A DNA stretch of 64,000 nt from Haemophilus paracuniculus (lineage in GTDB: Bacteria; Pseudomonadota; Gammaproteobacteria; Enterobacterales; Pasteurellaceae). The notes beneath the pieces are model-generated. The model was given only the letters and a program-made list of their open reading frames with translations. It searched no databases and was not told where the DNA came from. A program made the translations under genes and the position numbers. The stretch spans positions 217,820 through 281,819 of the forward strand of contig NZ_MUYA01000004.1 of assembly GCF_002015115.1 (NCBI RefSeq). The letters are read 5' to 3'. Shown here in pieces: positions 26,955 through 35,717 of this stretch (position 1 is its first letter; the number at the start of each line of letters is the position of its first letter).

Positions 26955-27689
26955 ATGGCAATTCGGATTAGTAATGTCAATTTCTTTTATGGCTCGAATC
27001 AAGCCTTGTTTGACATCAATTTGAACATTGAAAAGGGCGATACGGTGGTGTTGCTCGGGCCGAGTGGGGCGGGCAAGAGTACCCTCATTCGCACCCTGAA
27101 TTTACTGGAAGTGCCGCAATCTGGTACGTTGAAAATTGCGAATCATCATTTTGATCTTTCGGCGAAAATGCACACCAAACAGCTCTCTGCATTACGCAAA
27201 GAGGTGGGAATGGTGTTTCAGCAGTATCATTTGTGGGCACATTTGAGTGTGTTGCAAAATTTGATTGAAGCCCCGATGAAAGTGCTTGGGTTAAGCAAAA
27301 CCGAGGCGGTAGAGCGTGCCAAAAGTTTGTTGGAACGTCTGCGTTTAGCTCAGTTTGCCGAGCGTTTTCCGTTGCAACTGTCGGGCGGTCAGCAGCAGCG
27401 TGTGGCGATTGCACGAGCCTTGATGATGCAACCCGAAGTGTTGCTGTTTGATGAACCTACGGCGGCACTCGACCCAGAAATCACTGCACAAGTGGTTGAT
27501 ATTATTAAAGAATTACAAAGCACAGGCATTACGCAAGTGATTGTAACCCACGAAGTTTCGGTGGCTCGCAAAGTGGCGACCAAAGTCGTGTATATGGAAC
27601 AAGGCAGAATTGTGGAAAGCGGCGATGCAAGCTGTTTTGAGCAACCGCAAACCCCACAATTTGCACAATATCTCTCTCACTCACACTAA
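26955..27689 (+). CDS. artP: Arginine ABC transporter ATP-binding protein
   Basis: A 244-residue cytoplasmic ATPase that drives arginine import with ArtQ and ArtM. Walker [10 protein letters not shown] (35-43), the Q-loop in [11 protein letters not shown], signature [15 protein letters not shown], Walker [15 protein letters not shown] and the switch VTHEV are all intact. It is first in artP-artI-artI2-artQ-artM, with artI 14 bases behind. Tandem ARG boxes cover its promoter. No anomaly. Confidence 0.97.
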   Translation: MAIRISNVNFFYGSNQALFDINLNIEKGDTVVLLGPSGAGKSTLIRTLNLLEVPQSGTLKIANHHFDLSAKMHTKQLSALRKEVGMVFQQYHLWAHLSVLQNLIEAPMKVLGLSKTEAVERAKSLLERLRLAQFAERFPLQLSGGQQQRVAIARALMMQPEVLLFDEPTAALDPEITAQVVDIIKELQSTGITQVIVTHEVSVARKVATKVVYMEQGRIVESGDASCFEQPQTPQFAQYLSHSH

Positions 27690-27703
27690 TTGAGGAATTT
27701 ACA

Positions 27704-28426
27704 ATGAAAAAATTATTGATTGCGTCAGCGATTGCATTAGCAACCCTTTCTGTTCAAGCCCAAGAGAAAATCACTTTTGCGATGGAACCCTCTTATGCCC
27801 CGTTTGAAACCACCAACGAAAAAGGCGAAATTATCGGTTTTGACGTGGATGTGGCGAACGCCCTTTGTGCGGAATTAAAAGCAACTTGCGAATTTAAAGC
27901 GAACTCGTTCGACAGCTTAATCGCTGGCTTAAAATTCAAAAAATTTGATGCGGTAATTTCAGGAATGGACATCACCGAAGCCCGTGCGAAACAGGTTGCC
28001 TTTACGAACCCATACTTCGACAGCACTGCGTCATTCTTAGCCGTGAAAGGCAAAGCAACCCCTGAAACAGCGAAGACCGTGGGCGTGCAAAACGGCTCAA
28101 CGTTCCAACAATACCTTGTGAAAAACGGCAAGCAATACACCTTAAAACCTTATGCTACCTTGCAAACCGCCGTGCTTGATTTGAAAAGCGGTCGGATTGA
28201 TATGTTATTTGGCGACACCCCAGTGCTTGCCGAGTGGCTCAAAACCGACAGCGAACTTGACTACGTTGGCGAAAAAGTTACCGATAAAGAGTTCTTCGGC
28301 AACGGTTTAGGTATCGCCGTAAACAAATCAAACACTGAGTTGTTGAATAAACTCAACGGAGCGTTGGCGACCATTAAATCAAACGGCAAATATCAAGAAG
28401 TTTACAATAAATGGTTCGCTAAGTAG
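27704..28426 (+). CDS. artI: Arginine-binding periplasmic protein (first copy)
   Basis: A 240-residue solute-binding protein of family 3. The signal peptide [20 protein letters not shown] is followed by [20 protein letters not shown], the ligand-contacting region [19 protein letters not shown] with two cysteines, and the [13 protein letters not shown] segment. These follow ArtI/ArtJ of E. coli. It lies 14 bases behind artP; after it the operon is interrupted by 489 bases of repeat elements before a second, similar binding protein. It may be expressed apart from the permeases. Confidence 0.95.
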   Translation: MKKLLIASAIALATLSVQAQEKITFAMEPSYAPFETTNEKGEIIGFDVDVANALCAELKATCEFKANSFDSLIAGLKFKKFDAVISGMDITEARAKQVAFTNPYFDSTASFLAVKGKATPETAKTVGVQNGSTFQQYLVKNGKQYTLKPYATLQTAVLDLKSGRIDMLFGDTPVLAEWLKTDSELDYVGEKVTDKEFFGNGLGIAVNKSNTELLNKLNGALATIKSNGKYQEVYNKWFAK

Positions 28427-28429
28427 GTT

Positions 28430-28622
28430 GTTACTTTCTTTGCTCGTGCAAAGAAAGTAACCAAAGAAACACGCCCCGAACATTTTGCTTTTGTTTCGCT
28501 TGTTTCTAATTTCTACGGTCGATTTGTAAACTCGCTTGCTACGCAAGCTCAAACAGTACAAATCGCCCTTGAAATTGACGAAACCGCTCAACGCAAAATG
28601 ACGGGGGAATTTGTTCGAGCAA
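28430..28622 (+). repeat. Dispersed palindromic element R1, copy D
   Basis: Begins four bases after the first artI stop. Apex stem GCTTGC/GCAAGC is perfect and differs from copy C at both sides of the stem. The leading hairpin is GTTACTTTCTTTGC with CGTG in the loop. The same linker TTGTTCGAGCAAGATCA follows. Confidence 0.88.
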
Positions 28623-28633
28623 GATCATTATTC

Positions 28634-28658
28634 GTAGGGGCGGATTTTATATCCGCCC
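28634..28658 (+). repeat. Short palindrome R5, copy 2
   Basis: GGGGCGGAT/ATCCGCCC hairpin, identical in its core to the copy at 26795, at the same place relative to R1. Confidence 0.8.
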
Positions 28659-28697
28659 TCAATATCGAATGTGAGAAATCGAAAATAATAAAACTAA

Positions 28698-28744
28698 ACA
28701 AGCGGTAGGATTTTCGTAAACTTTTTCAAAATCTAACCGCTTGT
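28698..28744. repeat. Inverted pair of DNA uptake sequences
   Basis: ACAAGCGGT (28698-28706) faces ACCGCTTGT (28736-28744); an imperfect hairpin between R5 and R2 in the artI-artI2 gap. Confidence 0.75.
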
Positions 28745-28745
28745 T

Positions 28746-28872
28746 GCCCCCTTCCCCACCTTCGGTGGTACTTCCCCCGTGAACGGGGGAAGATCACATA
28801 AATCTACCTTCTTGGGGAAATCCGATCTGCCCCCGCTTGCGGGGGAAGTGGCACGCAGTGCCGAAGGGGGCA
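28746..28872 (+). repeat. Palindromic cassette R2, copy 1
   Basis: Terminal inverted repeats GCCCCCT/AGGGGGC enclose a row of hairpins: CCACCTTCGGTGG, CTTCCCCCG-CGGGGGAAG, a spacer, CCCCCGCTTGCGGGGG and GGCACGCAGTGCC. Similar cassettes occur at 48487 and 52920. Confidence 0.85.
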
Positions 28873-28915
28873 AATCCCCTAAAAAACCAAAAATAAAAAT
28901 ACAGGATCAAACACA

Positions 28916-29641
28916 ATGAAAAAACTTCTTTTAACTTCTGTTTTAGCGTTATCCGCTTTGGCGGCGAACGCCAATCAAACTTTGACCTTTGCGACTGAAC
29001 CCTCTTATGCCCCGTTTGAGATCACCAATGAAAAAGGTGAGTTGGTCGGGTTCGATATTGATTTGGCGAAAGCCTTGTGTGAGGAAATGCAAGCCACTTG
29101 CCAGTTCAAAACCCAGAGTTTTGATAGCTTGATTGCCGATCTCAAAATGAAAAAATTTGATGCGGCGATTTCGGCGATGGATATTACCGAAGCCCGAGCG
29201 AGACAGGTTGCTTTTACCGATCCTTACTACGACAGCTCGGCGGCGTTTTTGGCGGTGAAAGGCAAGGCGACCCCAGCAACGGCGAAAACCGTGGGGGTGC
29301 AGACGGGATCGACGTTCCAGCAATATCTGGTTAAAAATGGCAAGCAGTATCAGTTGAAACCTTATGTGAGCTTGCAAACGGCGATGTTGGATTTGAAAAA
29401 TGGTCGGGTGGATATGATTTTCGGCGATACCCCCGTGCTTGCCGAATGGCTTAAAACAGAACCAGAATTTGGCTTCGTGGGCGAAAAAGTGGTGGACAAA
29501 GATTTCTTCGGCAGCGGTTACGGTATTGCGGTGAATAAAGGCAATGCGGAATTGGTGTCGAAGTTAAATCAAGCGTTAGCCGCAATTAAAGCCAACGGAA
29601 AATATCAACAAATTTATCAAACTTGGATGGCGGACAAATAG
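28916..29641 (+). CDS. artI: Arginine-binding periplasmic protein (second copy)
   Basis: A 241-residue paralogue of the preceding binding protein; the two agree over nearly all of their length (shared [38 protein letters not shown] and [13 protein letters not shown]). The signal peptide is [19 protein letters not shown]. The stop overlaps the GTG start of artQ by one base, so this copy is translationally tied to the permeases, whereas the first follows artP. Ligand preference may differ (compare ArtI and ArtJ of E. coli), but sequence alone does not tell. No ARG box was seen in the short region before it. Confidence 0.95.
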   Translation: MKKLLLTSVLALSALAANANQTLTFATEPSYAPFEITNEKGELVGFDIDLAKALCEEMQATCQFKTQSFDSLIADLKMKKFDAAISAMDITEARARQVAFTDPYYDSSAAFLAVKGKATPATAKTVGVQTGSTFQQYLVKNGKQYQLKPYVSLQTAMLDLKNGRVDMIFGDTPVLAEWLKTEPEFGFVGEKVVDKDFFGSGYGIAVNKGNAELVSKLNQALAAIKANGKYQQIYQTWMADK

Positions 29642-30312
29642 TGTTTGCGGATTATCTTTCTCTGCTCGGCAACGCAACCCTGATGACCTTAGGGATTGCG
29701 GCGGCGAGCCTTGTGATCGGCTTGGTGTTGTCGATTCTGTTTGTGGTGTTGGAAACCCACAAAAATGCCCTCGTGCGAAAAAGTACGGCGGCGGTGGTTA
29801 CGCTTTTGCGTGGCTTGCCTGAAATTTTGGTGGTGTTCCTGATTTATTTCGGCTTGACCCAAGCGATGTTTATGCTGACGGGGGATTTCGCCGAATTTAG
29901 TGCGTTCTGGTGCGGTTCGTTCGCCCTTGGGATTATTTTCGCCGCTTACGCTTCCCAGTCGTTGCGTGGGGCGATTAAGGCGATTCCCCTCGGGCAGTGG
30001 GAATCAGGGGCTGCACTCGGTTTGAGCCGTTCCCACACTTTCATCAAAATCATTATGCCGCAGGTGTGGCGACACGCTTTACCTGGGTTGAGCAACCAAT
30101 GGCTTGTGTTGTTGAAAGATACGGCGTTGGTATCGTTAATCGGGGTGGACGATTTAATGCGTCAAGCGGAATTGATTAACGCCAACACCCATCAGCCGTT
30201 CACTTGGTTTAGTTTGGCGGCGTTGATTTATTTGGCGATTACGCTGGTTAGCCAACGAATTATCAAACGCCTTGAACTTCACGTTACCCGATTTGAGCGA
30301 GGAAATGCCTAA
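29641..30312 (+). CDS. artQ: Arginine ABC transporter permease ArtQ
   Basis: A 223-residue inner-membrane permease with about five helices. The EAA-type loop AIPLGQWESGAALGLSRSHT and the family segments TLLRGLPEILVVFLIYFGL and PGLSNQWLVLLKDTALVSLI match ArtQ. I place the start at GTG 29641, whose G is shared with the preceding TAG stop; the only earlier in-frame option is a TTG at 29623. The stop overlaps the artM ATG by one base. Both overlaps show a tightly coupled operon. Confidence 0.95.
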   Translation: MFADYLSLLGNATLMTLGIAAASLVIGLVLSILFVVLETHKNALVRKSTAAVVTLLRGLPEILVVFLIYFGLTQAMFMLTGDFAEFSAFWCGSFALGIIFAAYASQSLRGAIKAIPLGQWESGAALGLSRSHTFIKIIMPQVWRHALPGLSNQWLVLLKDTALVSLIGVDDLMRQAELINANTHQPFTWFSLAALIYLAITLVSQRIIKRLELHVTRFERGNA

Positions 30313-30998
30313 TGTTATGGGAATATTTAACCACGATTGCCCAAGGGATCGGCACGAGCTTGCAACTCACGGCGGTGGCGTTAGTGATTGCGTTCGCCTT
30401 GTCGGTGTTGCTCACGTTCTTGCTCTCAATGGACAACCGCCCAATCAAATGCTTGATTAACGGCTTCATTACCCTGTTTACGGGAACGCCGTTGCTGGTG
30501 CAATTTTTCCTGATTTATAGTGGACCGGGGCAGTTTCAATGGATTATCGACAGCCCTCTTTGGTACTTTTTCTCGGACGCGTGGTTCTGTGCGATGTTAG
30601 CCCTCGCTTTGAACAGTACCGCTTATTCGACTTTATTGTTCCACGGGGCGGTGAAAGCCATTCCAAAAGGGCAATGGGAAACTTGTGCGGCACTCGGATT
30701 GAACCGCTTGCAGACCCTCAAAATTTTGATTCCTTATGCGTTAAAACGAGCCTTGCCCTCTTACAGCAACGAAATCGTCCTCGTGTTCAAAGGCACGTCC
30801 CTCGCCTCAACCATCACGATTATGGACATTATGGGCTACGCCCGCCAGCTTTACGGCACGGAATATGATGCCCTCTCAATCTTCGGAATGGCTGGCGTGA
30901 TTTACCTCGTGATTACGGCGATTATGACCATAATCCTACGCAAAATCGAAAGCAAAGTGCTTGCCTTTGAAAGATTTGAAGCGGAACAGACCGCTTGA
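30312..30998 (+). CDS. artM: Arginine ABC transporter permease ArtM
   Basis: A 228-residue inner-membrane permease, partner of ArtQ. It has TGTPLLVQFFLIYSGPGQF, the EAA loop AIPKGQWETCAALGLNRLQT and ALPSYSNEIVLVFKGTSLAS, all typical of ArtM. Start ATG 30312 overlaps the artQ stop. It is the last gene of the transport operon; a hairpin with a T run begins 6 bases after the stop. Confidence 0.96.
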   Translation: MLWEYLTTIAQGIGTSLQLTAVALVIAFALSVLLTFLLSMDNRPIKCLINGFITLFTGTPLLVQFFLIYSGPGQFQWIIDSPLWYFFSDAWFCAMLALALNSTAYSTLLFHGAVKAIPKGQWETCAALGLNRLQTLKILIPYALKRALPSYSNEIVLVFKGTSLASTITIMDIMGYARQLYGTEYDALSIFGMAGVIYLVITAIMTIILRKIESKVLAFERFEAEQTA

Positions 30999-31003
30999 TC
31001 GAC

Positions 31004-31034
31004 AAAATAGACATCGAAAGATGTCTATTTTTTT
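31004..31034 (+). terminator. Terminator of the art operon
   Basis: AAAATAGACATC (31004-31015), loop GAAA, GATGTCTATTTT and further T residues. A classical strong terminator. Confidence 0.92.
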
Positions 31035-31152
31035 ATCGGTTAAAATAAAATCAAAAAATAAAGCCGCAAAATCGCTTTTTTTCCTCTTGACGAGTTGTTT
31101 TTTTTTTTTACAGTCGGAAAGTTTTACACTTACCAAATGAAAGGACAACAAA

Positions 31153-31893
31153 ATGCAACGTTTCTGGGAAATTGCGATCGCCCCGATTTTACCGATTGTC
31201 AAACCAAAGCACATTATCGAAATTGGTTCAGACACGGGTTTAAACACGATTAAAGTGCTAAATTATTGTGTGAATAACGATTGCCACTTCACGGCGATTG
31301 ACCCATTCCCACAATTTGACGCAGACAGCCTCGAAAAACAGAGCAACGGCAAATTCACAATGGCTCGCGAACTCAGCTTGCAAGCCCTGCCGAAACTCAA
31401 CGCCTGCGACATCGCCCTTATTGACGGCGACCACAACTGGTACACCGTTTTCAACGAATTAAAATCCATCGCAGCAAAAAGCAAAGAACAAAATAACCCT
31501 TTCCCGATCTGCTTTTTCCACGACATCGGCTGGCCTTACGGACGCCGTGATATGTATTACAACCCGAGCAACGTCCCTGCCGAATTTGTGCAACCCCACG
31601 CCAAAATGGGAATGGTGCCGAACCAAAACGAACTCTCGCCAACCAGCCGCTTCAACGCAGGTTTCGCCAACGCCTTACACGAAGGCGGCGAGAAAAACGG
31701 CGTTTTAACCGCGATTGAAGATTTCATCAAAGAATCCGATTTAGACTTTATTTTCTACCCATTCAACGGCTTAAACGGCTTCGGCATTCTAATGGAAAAC
31801 ACCGAACGCAACCGTAGTTTATATAACCCTTATTTACTGCAAGCCCAAATTGCGGGAATGGTTGAATATCAACGGCTAATGACTCAAATCTAA
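31153..31893 (+). CDS. Class I SAM-dependent methyltransferase-like protein
   Basis: A 246-residue soluble protein with a Rossmann-type methyltransferase fold. The SAM loop is IIEIGSDTGLNTIKVL (residues 20-35), the ribose-binding acid is in FTAIDPFPQFD (near 51), and motif IV-like CDIALIDGDHNWYTVFNELK is near 90-110. These match the Methyltransf_24 type, often seen in glycan or secondary-metabolite loci. The C-terminal third has NGVLTAIEDFIKESDLDFIF. The substrate is unknown. It is a single gene between the art operon terminator and its own terminator; AAAGGA precedes the ATG. No neighbouring glycosyltransferase is seen. Confidence 0.8.
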   Translation: MQRFWEIAIAPILPIVKPKHIIEIGSDTGLNTIKVLNYCVNNDCHFTAIDPFPQFDADSLEKQSNGKFTMARELSLQALPKLNACDIALIDGDHNWYTVFNELKSIAAKSKEQNNPFPICFFHDIGWPYGRRDMYYNPSNVPAEFVQPHAKMGMVPNQNELSPTSRFNAGFANALHEGGEKNGVLTAIEDFIKESDLDFIFYPFNGLNGFGILMENTERNRSLYNPYLLQAQIAGMVEYQRLMTQI

Positions 31894-31900
31894 TCACAAA

Positions 31901-31927
31901 AAAACCGAACAAATTGTTCGGTTTTTT
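31901..31927 (+). terminator. Terminator after the methyltransferase gene
   Basis: AAAACCGAACAA pairs with TTGTTCGGTTTT across a one-base loop centre, followed by T residues; starts 8 bases after the stop. Confidence 0.9.
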
Positions 31928-31970
31928 ACTTCACAATCAATCTTAAAACTGTCCGCTTGTAAAAAAACAA

Positions 31971-31988
31971 AAGGGGCTTTCGCCCCTT
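31971..31988 (-). terminator. Terminator after the FepA-type receptor gene
   Basis: Stem AAGGGGC/GCCCCTT with a four-base loop; read on the reverse strand it is followed by a T-rich run. Confidence 0.85.
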
Positions 31989-32005
31989 GATTTGGTTGAG
32001 TTGGA

Positions 32006-34249
32006 TTAGAACTCGTATTTGACACTTGCGTAGTAAGCTCGCCCTGGTTGGTTGTAGGTAGCGGCACCTGCATTTGAACGTTTAATTTGTTTGTCAAACA
32101 AATTACTTACTCCTGCACGAACGCTGATCGCTTTGTTCCATTTATAACCTGCGTTCACGCCCCAAACGCTGTAACTGCCGAGCGTGGTCGGGTTGAGTTC
32201 CATTTGTTCACGCGGTGTAGTTGCCACGGTGCGAGGTTTTTGGCGACCATATTGGGTGTAGGTCAAATTCGCATCAAAGGCTTCGGTTGGTGTCCAATTT
32301 AGGCTTGAATTTAGCGTATATTTTGGAATGATCGAAAGCGGATTGCCCGTCTCTTTATCTTTCGATTGGATCATATAGGTGAAGTTATTGACTAAGCGTA
32401 ATTTGTCTTGCACCAATGGCAGGGTGAGATTGCCCTCAACACCCTCAACAATCGCACGTTTGGCGTTCTTCCATTGATAAACTTCTCGACCTGCACTGGT
32501 GATCGCAATCGCTTCTGTACCTGCGATAATTTTATTGCGGTAGTCATTGTTGAAGTAGGCAACTGACGCGGTGAAATCGTCTTTGCTATATTCTAAGCCA
32601 ATCTCTTTGTTCCAGCTGATTTCTGGTTTGAGATCCGCCGAGCCGAGCAAGTAGCAAGGCACAAAGCCTTCTGGCAAGATTCGGCAACTTCTTCCGTTAC
32701 TATAAATCATATAGTTCGGGTTGGCTTGATAGAGGTTTGGATTTTTGAATGCACGTGCCACACCGCCTTTGATTTTGAGGTTGTCGGTAATGTTATGTGC
32801 CACATTTAAGCCCCCTGTTACCACTGAGCCTGCGTCATCGCTGTAATTGTAGCGAACAGCTGGGGTAACGAAAGTGCGGTCGCTGGCGGCGATATTATCT
32901 TCAAGGAACACCGCCCATTCGGTGCGTTTAATCAATCCCGTGCGATTTTGCCCAATGCCTGCGTAGCTATCAGGTGTTTCCTGCCCTGTTCTTCGATTGG
33001 TTTTTGCCACAAGACTTTGACTGGTTGAAGCACCATCATCGAGTTTGGTTTGTGCAAATTCCGCCCCGATGGTGAGCATTTGATCGAAACCGAGTGTAAA
33101 TGGAATATTGAGTTCGCCATTTAAACGGGAATTTTTTAAGACACTGTCGCTGAACCCACTGGCTCTTGTCTCGTTTGGATTACGGCTTGCCGGTGCATAA
33201 GCCCCCTCAATGTTCCCTGTTAAGGCTTCTTTCAAGCGGCTGTTGGTGGTACGATCCCAGCTAAACCCAAGTTTGCTATCCCCCCAACCATATTTGCCCG
33301 TGTGGGTAATCGCATAGCTTTGGCGATACAAGCGGGCAGTTTCTTGTCCATTTAACGCCGAAGTAACGCCAATGTTGCCGCCCGAGCTGGTTTGGGTATC
33401 GCCGTTGTAGATATTCCCTTGACGGCTGTTGCTAATGTCGATACTGACTTTTTGGTTATCGGTAACATTCCAATCAATACGCCCTGCAATATCTTTGTTA
33501 CGCACCCCCTCACGTCCTGCAATAAATTTGGCGTTATTGCGGCTGCGAGCTTGGGCGGAAAGATCATTATATTGTGCGTTGATATTGGCGGAATCGGCAT
33601 CGGTTTTGTTCCAGTTGCCGTAGAGACGAAACGCCAATTTATCTTTAATTAACGGACCGCTAAACGCAAAGCCAACGCGGTTGGTTGCGCCTTCTTTGCT
33701 ATCTTGCGGTTGGTTGGTGTAGTAATTTAGGCTACCGTGAAATTCGTTGGTGGCGGGTTTGGTTTTGATATTCACCACTCCGCCCATCGCCCCCGAACCA
33801 TAACGAGCAGCGGCAGGACCACGCAGCACTTCAATCGACTCAATCATTTCCGCTGGCACCCAGTTGCTGTCGCCTCGGGTGTTTCGCTCGCCCGAACGAC
33901 CGTAACGCTCGGCGTTACGTGAGGTTACAGGTCTGCCATCAATCAAAATCAAGGTATTTTCAGGCCCCATTCCACGCACATCAATTTGGCGTTTGTTACC
34001 GCGAGCTGATCCTGCGGCGTTGCCCGTCAAGTTTACTCCTGGCATTGTGCGTAACACTTCGGACAGATCGTTCTGTACAGGGCGTTTTTCTAAATCTTCC
34101 TTACTGATATTCGACACCCCTAACGATTGTTTACCTTGCACCTCAGCGGTAACAACAATTTCATCAAGTTGGGTAACAGTTTCGGCATACGCCATTGAGC
34201 TGGTCGCCACCACCACAGCAGCGGCGAGTTTGGTTAAATTGAATCGCAT
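32006..34249 (-). CDS. fepA: TonB-dependent ferric siderophore receptor, FepA type
   Basis: A 747-residue outer-membrane receptor. After signal peptide MRFNLTKLAAAVVVATSSMAYA comes the TonB box region (TQLDEIVVTAEV). The plug includes GMGPENTLILIDGRPVTSRN, DSNWVPAEMIESIEVLRGPA and MGGVVNIKTKPA, which follow the FepA/PfeA plug very closely. The 22-strand barrel has FepA-like features such as LYQANPNYMIYSNG, a loop with two cysteines, KEIGLEYSKDDFTASVAYFN and the end GRAYYASVKYEF. It would import ferric enterobactin or another catecholate with TonB-ExbBD. The periplasmic and inner-membrane uptake genes are not in the window. Iron control by Fur is expected, but I found only a weak box upstream. 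Confidence 0.93.
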   Translation of the reverse strand: MRFNLTKLAAAVVVATSSMAYAETVTQLDEIVVTAEVQGKQSLGVSNISKEDLEKRPVQNDLSEVLRTMPGVNLTGNAAGSARGNKRQIDVRGMGPENTLILIDGRPVTSRNAERYGRSGERNTRGDSNWVPAEMIESIEVLRGPAAARYGSGAMGGVVNIKTKPATNEFHGSLNYYTNQPQDSKEGATNRVGFAFSGPLIKDKLAFRLYGNWNKTDADSANINAQYNDLSAQARSRNNAKFIAGREGVRNKDIAGRIDWNVTDNQKVSIDISNSRQGNIYNGDTQTSSGGNIGVTSALNGQETARLYRQSYAITHTGKYGWGDSKLGFSWDRTTNSRLKEALTGNIEGAYAPASRNPNETRASGFSDSVLKNSRLNGELNIPFTLGFDQMLTIGAEFAQTKLDDGASTSQSLVAKTNRRTGQETPDSYAGIGQNRTGLIKRTEWAVFLEDNIAASDRTFVTPAVRYNYSDDAGSVVTGGLNVAHNITDNLKIKGGVARAFKNPNLYQANPNYMIYSNGRSCRILPEGFVPCYLLGSADLKPEISWNKEIGLEYSKDDFTASVAYFNNDYRNKIIAGTEAIAITSAGREVYQWKNAKRAIVEGVEGNLTLPLVQDKLRLVNNFTYMIQSKDKETGNPLSIIPKYTLNSSLNWTPTEAFDANLTYTQYGRQKPRTVATTPREQMELNPTTLGSYSVWGVNAGYKWNKAISVRAGVSNLFDKQIKRSNAGAATYNQPGRAYYASVKYEF

Positions 34250-34348
34250 TGGGTTCTCCTGAAAATTGCGGAAATAAGAATAGTTCGCAATTTACATAAT
34301 TTGCAAATGCAAGTCAATTTCATTTACAAAAATTTTTGGGAACTTTAT

Positions 34349-34394
34349 GCAAGGGGTAGGATTTTACGAAATTTCACGAAATCCTATCCCTTGC
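34349..34394. repeat. Inverted pair of variant uptake sequences
   Basis: GCAAGGGGTAGGATTT faces AAATCCTATCCCTTGC, a hairpin between ampG and the receptor gene. The core is the AAGGGG variant. Confidence 0.78.
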
Positions 34395-34408
34395 AAGGGC
34401 GAAAAAGA

Positions 34409-34431
34409 AACCCCTTGCTGGGCAAGGGGTT
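34409..34431 (-). terminator. Terminator after ampG
   Basis: AACCCCTTG/CAAGGGGTT stem with a five-base loop; the reverse strand continues with a T-rich tract. It lies 6 bases behind the ampG stop. Confidence 0.8.
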
Positions 34432-34436
34432 AAGGA

Positions 34437-35711
34437 TTATTTGCTGGTTTGATGCCAAGGGGCGATTTTGAATAGCATTAACATTCCAGGGATACCGACC
34501 ACGAAGCAGATCCAGAAGAAAGTGTAATAGCCGTAGTTTTCAACCAATACGCCCGAGAACGCCCCGAAAATTTTGCTCGGAATGGCGGAAAGGCTGGTAA
34601 AAATCGCGAGTTGGGTGGCACTATAAAGTCGATTTGTTTCTTTTGCCATAAATGCTGCAAATGCTGCACTCCCTAAGCCAACCCCTATATATTCGCCACT
34701 AATAACAATCGCTAAAAGCACAATTTCATAAGTACCAACAGTTTCAAATTTACCAAAACTTGATAACCAAACAAAGCCTAGTATTGTTACCAGCTGAACA
34801 AATCCAAATATCCATAATGCTCGGTTAAGCCCTAATTTATTTGCAATTAGCCAACCTAACATTCCAGCTAAGATGACCGAGCCTAAGGAAAAGAATTTTA
34901 CAACAGTGCCTAAATGGGTGCGACTAAATCCCATATCTAAAATAAAGGCGGTTTGTAATGATGTAGCTAGGGAATCACCGAATTTATATAAGAAAATAAA
35001 TAAGATAAATCCCAAACCTGCATATATGCCTTTACGCTGGAAAAACTCTTTAAATGGCAAAGTAAATGCTTTATAGAACGGTATTGAGCGATCAATGTGT
35101 GGTACATCTGGTTCTTTGGCTAAGAAAAGGGAAAGAGCAATACCAGGAAGCATAAATAATGCTGTAAAAATAAATGTTTTATCCCAACTAATATAATCGG
35201 ATAAAATTAACGCTAGCCCACCTGGGATTAAACTTGAAAAACGATATGCCGCAATATGTAATGAATTACCGCCACCAAGTTCTTCATCGCTTAAAATTTC
35301 ACGGCGGTAAGCATCAATCACAATATCTTGCACCGCTGAGAACACCGCAATCGCAGTTGAAATAATTGCCACCGTTGAAATGCTTTCGACAGGGTTAAAT
35401 TGCCCAAGCAAAGCTAACAGAGCAAGCAAACAGATTTGAGTGAGGAACATCCAACTGCGGCGGCGACCGAGGAAATTGGGGTAGTAACGGTCAAGTAGTG
35501 GCGAAATAATGAATTTCCAAGTGTAAGGAAACCCAATCAAAGTAAAAAAACCAATGGTTTTAAGATCTACACTATTTGATCTTAGCCAAGCTGGTACGAG
35601 TTGGTATAGCACATAGAGCGGTAAGCCTGAGCTAAATCCCGTGAAAATACAGAGCAACATATTTTTAGTGAAAATTTGTTGCCAAATTGAGGGTTTGGTG
35701 GTGGTCATCAT
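34437..35711 (-). CDS. ampG: Muropeptide MFS transporter AmpG
   Basis: A 424-residue major-facilitator permease that imports anhydromuropeptides for cell-wall recycling. Family segments include GFSSGLPLYVLYQLVPAWLR, TLIGFPYTWKFIISPLLDRY, the loop LGRRRSW, AVQDIVIDAYRREIL and AAFAAFMAKETNRLYSATQ; about 12 membrane helices are visible. The start has two adjacent ATGs (35709-35711, 35706-35708). It lies 6 bases behind galE and is probably co-transcribed. Base composition is uneven: lines from about 34640 to 35330 have about 30-35% G+C by hand count, whereas both ends are near 45-47%. This suggests that the middle was replaced by recombination. Confidence 0.93.
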   Translation of the reverse strand: MMTTTKPSIWQQIFTKNMLLCIFTGFSSGLPLYVLYQLVPAWLRSNSVDLKTIGFFTLIGFPYTWKFIISPLLDRYYPNFLGRRRSWMFLTQICLLALLALLGQFNPVESISTVAIISTAIAVFSAVQDIVIDAYRREILSDEELGGGNSLHIAAYRFSSLIPGGLALILSDYISWDKTFIFTALFMLPGIALSLFLAKEPDVPHIDRSIPFYKAFTLPFKEFFQRKGIYAGLGFILFIFLYKFGDSLATSLQTAFILDMGFSRTHLGTVVKFFSLGSVILAGMLGWLIANKLGLNRALWIFGFVQLVTILGFVWLSSFGKFETVGTYEIVLLAIVISGEYIGVGLGSAAFAAFMAKETNRLYSATQLAIFTSLSAIPSKIFGAFSGVLVENYGYYTFFWICFVVGIPGMLMLFKIAPWHQTSK

Positions 35712-35717
35712 TTATCC

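Noticed and set aside
28746..28872. CRISPR-like array suggested by repeated CCCCCGC palindromes
   Set aside because: Only two or three palindromes per site, no regular spacers, no cas genes; the pattern is a dispersed cassette at three loci.
34250..34340. Fur box upstream of the FepA-type receptor
   Set aside because: The best alignment reached only about 11 of 19 positions, too weak to report as a site although iron control is likely.
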